Program-made: the position numbers and the translations under genes
Origin: Pseudomonas rubra
Lineage (GTDB): Bacteria > Pseudomonadota > Gammaproteobacteria > Pseudomonadales > Pseudomonadaceae
Assembly: GCF_028656935.1 (NCBI RefSeq)
Contig: NZ_JAMDGZ010000043.1
Coordinates: 62,001 to 126,000, forward strand
DNA: 64,000 nt
Direction: 5' to 3'
In this document: positions 59,781-64,000 of the stretch, piece after piece
Layout of the letters: the number at the start of each line of letters is the position of its first letter
Numbering within the stretch: position 1 is the stretch's first letter
The notes under the pieces: generated by a model
What the model was told of the DNA's origin: nothing
Seen by the model: the letters and a program-made list of their open reading frames with translations, nothing else
Database searches by the model: none

Positions 59781-61052
59781 TCAGAGTTTCTTGATCAGCA
59801 GGGCCATGGCCCGGTCGATTTCCTGTTCGTTGTTGAGCAAGCTTGGGGCAAAACGAATCACCGGGCCGACGTCGCGCTCCACCGCATCGACCATCACCCG
59901 GTTTTGCACCAGGTAGGCGGCAATGGCATCGGCATCGCGTTGCTTGATCCGGAAGAAGGTAAAGCCCGCCGAATGTTCCGGGCTGCGCGGGGTGACCAGT
60001 TCGATGGCCTTGTGCTCGCTCAGGCGCGCTTTGAGCAGGTCGTTCAACTGGTGGATGCGTACCTGGACATCGGCCTTGCCCAGCTGCAGGTGCAGCTCGA
60101 AGGCCTTGCCCAATGCCCAGCGGTGCTCGAAGGCGTGATAGCCGCCGGGGGTCATGATGGTGGCGAAGTCTTCGTCTTCGGAGAAGGTGGCGAAGGTCGG
60201 GGTCAGGTGCTCCATCTTCTGCGAGGCGGCGCAGATGATCCCGGTACCGCGCGGGCCGAACATCCACTTGTGGGTGCCGGCGATGAAGTAGTCGCACTTG
60301 AAGTCGGCGAAGTTGCTGTCCTCGACGCCGAAACCGTGCACGCCATCGACCACGTAAAGGATTCGCTGGCTTTCATCGCGACTGCGGTTGTGCTGGCGCA
60401 CCAGCTCGCCAATCTGCCCGACTGGCAGTTTCACCCCGCTGCCCGAATGCACCCAGGTCATGCCCAGTACTCGGGTGTTGGGCTTGATGGCTTTGTCGAT
60501 GGTGCTTAGCACCTGGTCGGTGGAGATTTGCCAGGGTTGCTCGAACAGGCGCAGCTTGCGCACCTGGGTGCCTTCGTGGCGTTGACGGAAGGCCAGGGTG
60601 TTGTGGGTGGAATAATGTTCGTGTTCGGTGGTCAGGATTTCTTGCCCGGCACCGACCTGCAGGCGCCCGTAGATCATGCCCAGGCCTTCGGTGGTGCTGC
60701 CGGTCAGGGCGATCTGGCGGGGCTGGACCTGCAGGTAGCGCGCGGCCCACTCACGCACCTCGCCTTCGCGCTGCCATTCGTACTGGCTTTCCCAGTCCAT
60801 GCGGCTGGCCGGGTTGCGGTCGACTTCTGCGCGGTAGTAGTCGATAGCCTCCTGCACCGGGCGCGGGTGGGCGGTCACCAGGAAATTGGCGAAATGGGCG
60901 TAGTCCGGGTCCAGGGGGAACAGCTGGCGCAGGTTACGCCATTTGTCGCTGCCGGACAGCGGTGCAGCAGGTGTGGCCAGGGCCTGGGGCAGCAAGGGCA
61001 GGCTGGCAGCGAACAGGCCGGCCTGCTTGAGAAAGGTACGGCGATCAGTCAT
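59781..61052 (-). CDS. pvdN: PvdN, periplasmic PLP-dependent enzyme
   Basis: A 423-aa enzyme of the class V aminotransferase fold with a Tat signal (RRTFLKQ, then a hydrophobic stretch to QALA), so it is exported folded. The pyridoxal-phosphate Lys is in GTHKWMFG near residue 265, and the LTGSTTEGLGMIYG cofactor loop is near 105. In P. aeruginosa and P. fluorescens PvdN converts the glutamic acid side chain beside the chromophore to succinamide. The ATG at 61052 is used; a TTG in frame further up overlaps pvdM. It is 17 bases after the pvdM stop. Confidence 0.94.
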   Translation of the reverse strand: MTDRRTFLKQAGLFAASLPLLPQALATPAAPLSGSDKWRNLRQLFPLDPDYAHFANFLVTAHPRPVQEAIDYYRAEVDRNPASRMDWESQYEWQREGEVREWAARYLQVQPRQIALTGSTTEGLGMIYGRLQVGAGQEILTTEHEHYSTHNTLAFRQRHEGTQVRKLRLFEQPWQISTDQVLSTIDKAIKPNTRVLGMTWVHSGSGVKLPVGQIGELVRQHNRSRDESQRILYVVDGVHGFGVEDSNFADFKCDYFIAGTHKWMFGPRGTGIICAASQKMEHLTPTFATFSEDEDFATIMTPGGYHAFEHRWALGKAFELHLQLGKADVQVRIHQLNDLLKARLSEHKAIELVTPRSPEHSAGFTFFRIKQRDADAIAAYLVQNRVMVDAVERDVGPVIRFAPSLLNNEQEIDRAMALLIKKL

Positions 61053-61069
61053 GTCGGGTGATGTCCGGC

Positions 61070-62431
61070 TCAAGGCATTGAGGTGCTGGCAACGGGCTGG
61101 GCGGCTTTTTGCACCTGCTCCCAGACACGCAGGAAGTTGCCGGCCCAGAGCTTGGTGATATCTGCCTCCGAGTAGCCGCGGCTGAGCAGTTCGGCGGTAA
61201 TGTTGCGAATCTCGCTGACGTCCTTGAAGCCGTCGAGGCCGCCGCCGTCGTTGAAGTCGGAGCTGAGGCCGACGTGGTCGATGCCGACCTTTTTCACCGT
61301 GTAGTCGATGGCATCGACCAGGTCTTTGAGGCCCGCCTTGGGTTCCTCTTCAAGGATGCCGTAAAGGCTGCCGGCGTACTCACCAAAGCGTGCCTCAGGC
61401 CAGATGGCGATCACCGCGTCGCCGGGCATCAGCGCGTTGGTCAGGCCCTGTAGCGGTTGCAGGTCGAAACGCACGCGCAGGGCTTCGAGCTTGTCCAGGG
61501 TCGGTTTGCTCAGGGGCTTTAAGTACTGGCCGAAGCCGACCACCTGGATCACGCCGCCACTGTCCTTGATCAGTTGCATTTCCTTGTCACTGAGGTTGCG
61601 CGCAATATCCACCAGGGCCCGCGGCGCCGAGTGCGAGGCCACGATCGGCGCCCGGCTCAGGCGCGCGACGTCTTCCAGGGCCAGGGTCGACATCTGTGAT
61701 ACATCGATAATTACCCCCAGTTCATTGAGGCGCTTGACCGCCTGTTCGCCCAGCGGGGACAGACCGCCTAGGGCATCGGCGGTGTCATTGAAGAACGGCA
61801 GCGGGCGCGAGGAGTCGGCCCAGTCGTTGTTGCCGGTGTAGCTGAAGCCGAACATGCGCATGCCGCGCTTGGCCCACAGGTCCAGTTGCGTCAGGTCATG
61901 GCCGAGCGGGTAGGCGTTGAGCATGCTGATGAACACGGCGAACTTGCCTTCGCCATTGAGGCGGCGGAAGTCATCCGGGGTGTAGGCAATGCCCACCTGG
62001 TTGGGGAAGTCGCGGACCATGTTGCTGATGATCTTGTAGCGGACTTCCTGCTGGTGCCGAGCTTCATCGACAAAGCCCGGGGTAGGGCGGTGCGGGGCGT
62101 TGGGACCGTTCCACAGCTCCGGCCAGCCGAAGATGGTCAGGGCCGCGCCGGACAACCGCCCCTGGCCGGCCTTGACCAGGTCGAACTGGCCGCTGCCGTT
62201 CTTGTCCACTTCATTGCCGGCGCTGCCAAAATCCAGCGGCACGGTGATATGGCTGTCGAACGACAGCATGTGCTCATGCAGGGCATTGGCTTGCTCGACG
62301 ATCTGCCGCGGGTAGCCGGCTTGCGGCTGGACGTACAGGTAACCGGCAATGCCGGCGCCCAGGGCCACCGCCAGGGCAAGCGGCAGGCCGATGTATAGGG
62401 CTTTGCGGGATCGGGTCTTGGTCTTGGTCAT
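61070..62431 (-). CDS. pvdM: PvdM, periplasmic dipeptidase-like maturation protein
   Basis: A protein of about 453 aa with an N-terminal membrane anchor (KALYIGLPLALAVALG, near residues 10-30) and a renal-dipeptidase (M19) domain. Metal-site segments are seen: FDSHITVPLD (near 58), IIDVSQMS (near 250), VASHSAPRAL (near 270) and LSSDFNDGGG (near 400). In P. aeruginosa PvdM is needed in the periplasm for the PvdP-catalysed chromophore formation. The ATG at 62431 is preferred because GAG lies about 7 bases upstream; ATG 62437 and an earlier start are also in frame. It is the first gene of pvdM-pvdN-pvdO and has a perfect IS box 82 bases upstream. Confidence 0.92.
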   Translation of the reverse strand: MTKTKTRSRKALYIGLPLALAVALGAGIAGYLYVQPQAGYPRQIVEQANALHEHMLSFDSHITVPLDFGSAGNEVDKNGSGQFDLVKAGQGRLSGAALTIFGWPELWNGPNAPHRPTPGFVDEARHQQEVRYKIISNMVRDFPNQVGIAYTPDDFRRLNGEGKFAVFISMLNAYPLGHDLTQLDLWAKRGMRMFGFSYTGNNDWADSSRPLPFFNDTADALGGLSPLGEQAVKRLNELGVIIDVSQMSTLALEDVARLSRAPIVASHSAPRALVDIARNLSDKEMQLIKDSGGVIQVVGFGQYLKPLSKPTLDKLEALRVRFDLQPLQGLTNALMPGDAVIAIWPEARFGEYAGSLYGILEEEPKAGLKDLVDAIDYTVKKVGIDHVGLSSDFNDGGGLDGFKDVSEIRNITAELLSRGYSEADITKLWAGNFLRVWEQVQKAAQPVASTSMP

Positions 62432-62512
62432 TGCCATCTCGACGCTGGGCTGATCGGAACGGCTTGCCCGGTGCACGGGTGTGCCGGGGGCAAAGCGCGG
62501 GTATCAGGAGGG

Positions 62513-62536
62513 ACGAATGGCGTGCCGGCAAATTTA
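62513..62536 (-). promoter_or_regulatory. iron-starvation (sigma-PvdS type) promoter of pvdM-pvdN-pvdO
   Basis: The minus strand reads TAAAT, 16 bases, CGT, an exact match to the IS box. The distance to the pvdM start (82 bases) is close to that of pvdA (77 bases). The region is shared with the divergent small gene at 62617. Confidence 0.82.
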
Positions 62537-62616
62537 TCCAGAGGCCCGGCTGGCTCAAGTTTGCGCCTGTTCAGCCGATAGCCCGGTTACCCCAACACCA
62601 TCAGGACGATAGAAAC

Positions 62617-63060
62617 ATGGCAGGATTTAGCGCCGTATCCATCAACGGGACCCCTTTGAACAGCGCCATCAACACCGGCATTACCATTACCGGTCAAGAC
62701 AAGCAGGCTGAGCTTGAGGCAACAGGCGCGCTTGGCGTCGATCTGTCCAAGTTGCGTGATAACGGCAAGACCGAAGAGGCCAAGGAAAGCGAAGAGGCTA
62801 GCGGTGAACCGCCACACATCAAGCAAATGCGCGAGATGATCAAGAAACTGCAAAAGCAGTTGGCCGAGGCGGAGAAGCGTTTGCAGGAAATCATGTCCCG
62901 TGACATGGAGCCGACCCTCAAGACTTCGGCTGTCTCTGCCGCGCAAGCTGCAGTGGGTGCGATCTCAGGGGCACTCGCAAACGCCACGGCGGCGCTGCTC
63001 AAGGCGCTGACCGAAGTCGGTGGCAACAGCTCGGGCGCATTGGTCGACACCAGCGCCTGA
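62617..63060 (+). CDS. small alanine- and charge-rich protein of unknown function
   Basis: A 147-aa protein, start ATG 62617 with AGGA at 62602-62605. I do not recognise the family. The first about 50 residues are polar. Residues about 68-100 are a strongly charged, probably coiled-coil helix (IKQMREMIKKLQKQLAEAEKRLQ), and the last third is Ala-rich and ends GALVDTSA. No signal peptide or membrane segment is seen. It is transcribed away from pvdM and ends at a strong terminator. A link with the siderophore is not supported beyond adjacency. Confidence 0.78.
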   Translation: MAGFSAVSINGTPLNSAINTGITITGQDKQAELEATGALGVDLSKLRDNGKTEEAKESEEASGEPPHIKQMREMIKKLQKQLAEAEKRLQEIMSRDMEPTLKTSAVSAAQAAVGAISGALANATAALLKALTEVGGNSSGALVDTSA

Positions 63061-63063
63061 GGT

Positions 63064-63099
63064 AAAAAAAGGGCCTGTGCATGCACAGGCCTTTTTTTT
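63064..63099. terminator. bidirectional intrinsic terminator
   Basis: GGCCTGTGCATGCACAGGCC is a perfect palindrome, with an A-run at 63064-63070 and a T-run at 63092-63099. It serves both the small gene on the left and the convergent endopeptidase gene on the right. Confidence 0.9.
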
Positions 63100-64000
63100 C
63101 AGTCCGCCAGCTGGCGGTTCTGCGTGCGCTCGGACTTGTAGCGCATGGCCACCGCCGGTGCCGGCTTGGTGCTGCCGGTTTCCAGCCACTGGCGCATGCG
63201 GCTGGCGTCGGCAAAGTGGGTGTACTTGCCGAAGGCATCGAGAATCACCATGGCCACCGGGCGGTTGTCCATTTTGGTCAACAGCACCAGGCAGTGGCCG
63301 GCATCGTTGGTGAAGCCGGTCTTGGTCAGCTTGATGTCCCAATTGCTCTTGTTGACCAGGTGGTCGGTGTTGCGAAAGCCCAGGGTGTAGTTGGGTTTAC
63401 GAAACGCCACGGTCTGCTCGCGGGTGGTGCTCAATTGGCTCAGCAGCGGGTAGTTGCGTGCAGCCATCAGCAACTTGCTCAGATCGCGAGCGGTGGAGAC
63501 GTTGCTGGTCGAAAGCCCGGTTGGCTCCACATAGCGGGTATGGCTCATGCCCAGCGCCCGGGCCTTGGCGTTCATCGCCTTGATGAAGGCGTTGTAGCCT
63601 CCCGGGTAGTTGTGCGCCAGGGTCGAGGCGGCGCGGTTCTCCGAGGACATCAGGGTGATCAGCAGCATGTCCTTGCGGTTGAGCTGGCTGCCCAGCTTGA
63701 CTCGCGAATACACCCCTTTCATTTCCTTGTTCTGGGCGATGGTGACCGTGAGCATCTCGTCCATGTTCTGCTTGGCGTCGAGCACCACCATGCCGGTCAT
63801 CAGCTTGGTCACCGAGGCGATCGGTACCACCCGATCGGGGTTGTTGGCGTAGAGCACTTTGTTGGTTTGCAGGTCAATCAGCAGGGCGCTGCCCGAAGCC
63901 AGGTGCAACTTGGCGGGATCGCGTTGTTGTTGGGCCGGGGGTTGTGCAGCAGCGGTCGACGTGACAGTCGCAGTACCTGTGAGCAACAGCAGCAGGCCAA
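63099..64000 (-). CDS. pbpG: D-alanyl-D-alanine endopeptidase (PbpG/PBP7 type), N-terminus cut by window end
   Basis: About 300 residues are visible; the signal peptide (Leu-rich run GLLLLL then TGTATV) runs off the right end. The serine-peptidase S11 motifs are all present: SVTK (catalytic SxxK, near position 58 of the visible part), SEN (SxN, near 115) and KTGFTNDAG (KTG, near 220). PBP7-type enzymes cut crosslinks in peptidoglycan in the periplasm. The C-terminal part lacks the extra domain of PBP5/6, which favours PbpG. It is unrelated to the siderophore locus and marks its border. Confidence 0.9.
   Translation of the reverse strand, partial: GLLLLLTGTATVTSTAAAQPPAQQQRDPAKLHLASGSALLIDLQTNKVLYANNPDRVVPIASVTKLMTGMVVLDAKQNMDEMLTVTIAQNKEMKGVYSRVKLGSQLNRKDMLLITLMSSENRAASTLAHNYPGGYNAFIKAMNAKARALGMSHTRYVEPTGLSTSNVSTARDLSKLLMAARNYPLLSQLSTTREQTVAFRKPNYTLGFRNTDHLVNKSNWDIKLTKTGFTNDAGHCLVLLTKMDNRPVAMVILDAFGKYTHFADASRMRQWLETGSTKPAPAVAMRYKSERTQNRQLAD

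Overview
The window is a high-GC stretch of a fluorescent Pseudomonas chromosome, most like the P. putida or P. fluorescens lineages. It is almost entirely occupied by the peptide part of a pyoverdine siderophore locus. The assignment rests on a fpvGHJKCDEF-like block, five collinear NRPS genes, a FpvA-type TonB receptor, and pvdE, pvdA, pvdO, pvdN and pvdM homologues. Pseudomonas REP sequences and sigma-PvdS-type iron-starvation (IS) promoter boxes agree with this.

Layout. 1-890 (+): the end of an MbtH-like gene and a type II thioesterase. 954-3374 (+): an isochorismatase-fold hydrolase, a secreted-protein gene broken by a frameshift, and a DUF1615 lipoprotein; these look unrelated to the siderophore. 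3375-3654: a 144-bp MITE-like element sitting at the edge of a REP pair. 3655-9766 (-): fpvF, E, D, C, K, J, H, G with overlapping or closely spaced genes, for release of iron from ferripyoverdine in the periplasm. 9767-9991: a divergent promoter region with an IS box. 9992-51999 (+): five NRPS genes (11 modules) ending in a thioesterase domain. 52053-53006 (+): an alpha/beta-hydrolase. 53186-62431 (-): fpvA, pvdE, pvdA, pvdO, pvdN, pvdM in convergent orientation, with IS boxes before pvdA and pvdM and a Fur box before fpvA. 62617-63060 (+): a small unknown protein. 63099-64000 (-): the truncated gene of a D-alanyl-D-alanine endopeptidase (PbpG type).

How it works together. A PvdL-type starter synthetase lies outside the window and should make the acylated Glu-D-Tyr-Dab chromophore precursor. 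The synthetases here then extend it. Codes read from the A domains suggest D-Ser, a Gln-like residue, a DGEACGGVT residue (hydroxyornithine or Lys type), D-Ser, Gly, Ser, D-Thr, Thr, a D-basic residue, Ser, and a final DGEACGGVT residue. PvdA makes N5-hydroxyornithine. PvdE exports acyl-ferribactin, and PvdM, PvdN and PvdO mature it in the periplasm. FpvA imports the iron complex and the Fpv inner-membrane and periplasmic system removes the iron. pvdL, pvdH, pvdF, pvdS, pvdP, pvdQ and fpvIR are not in this window.

The most notable points are an 11-residue peptide with unresolved positions, a stereochemistry mismatch (no E domain) at module 10, a C domain with a changed active-site motif, an odd docking pair between synthetases 3 and 4, extensive near-identical module repeats, and the MITE-like insertion. 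No tRNA, rRNA or CRISPR was seen.
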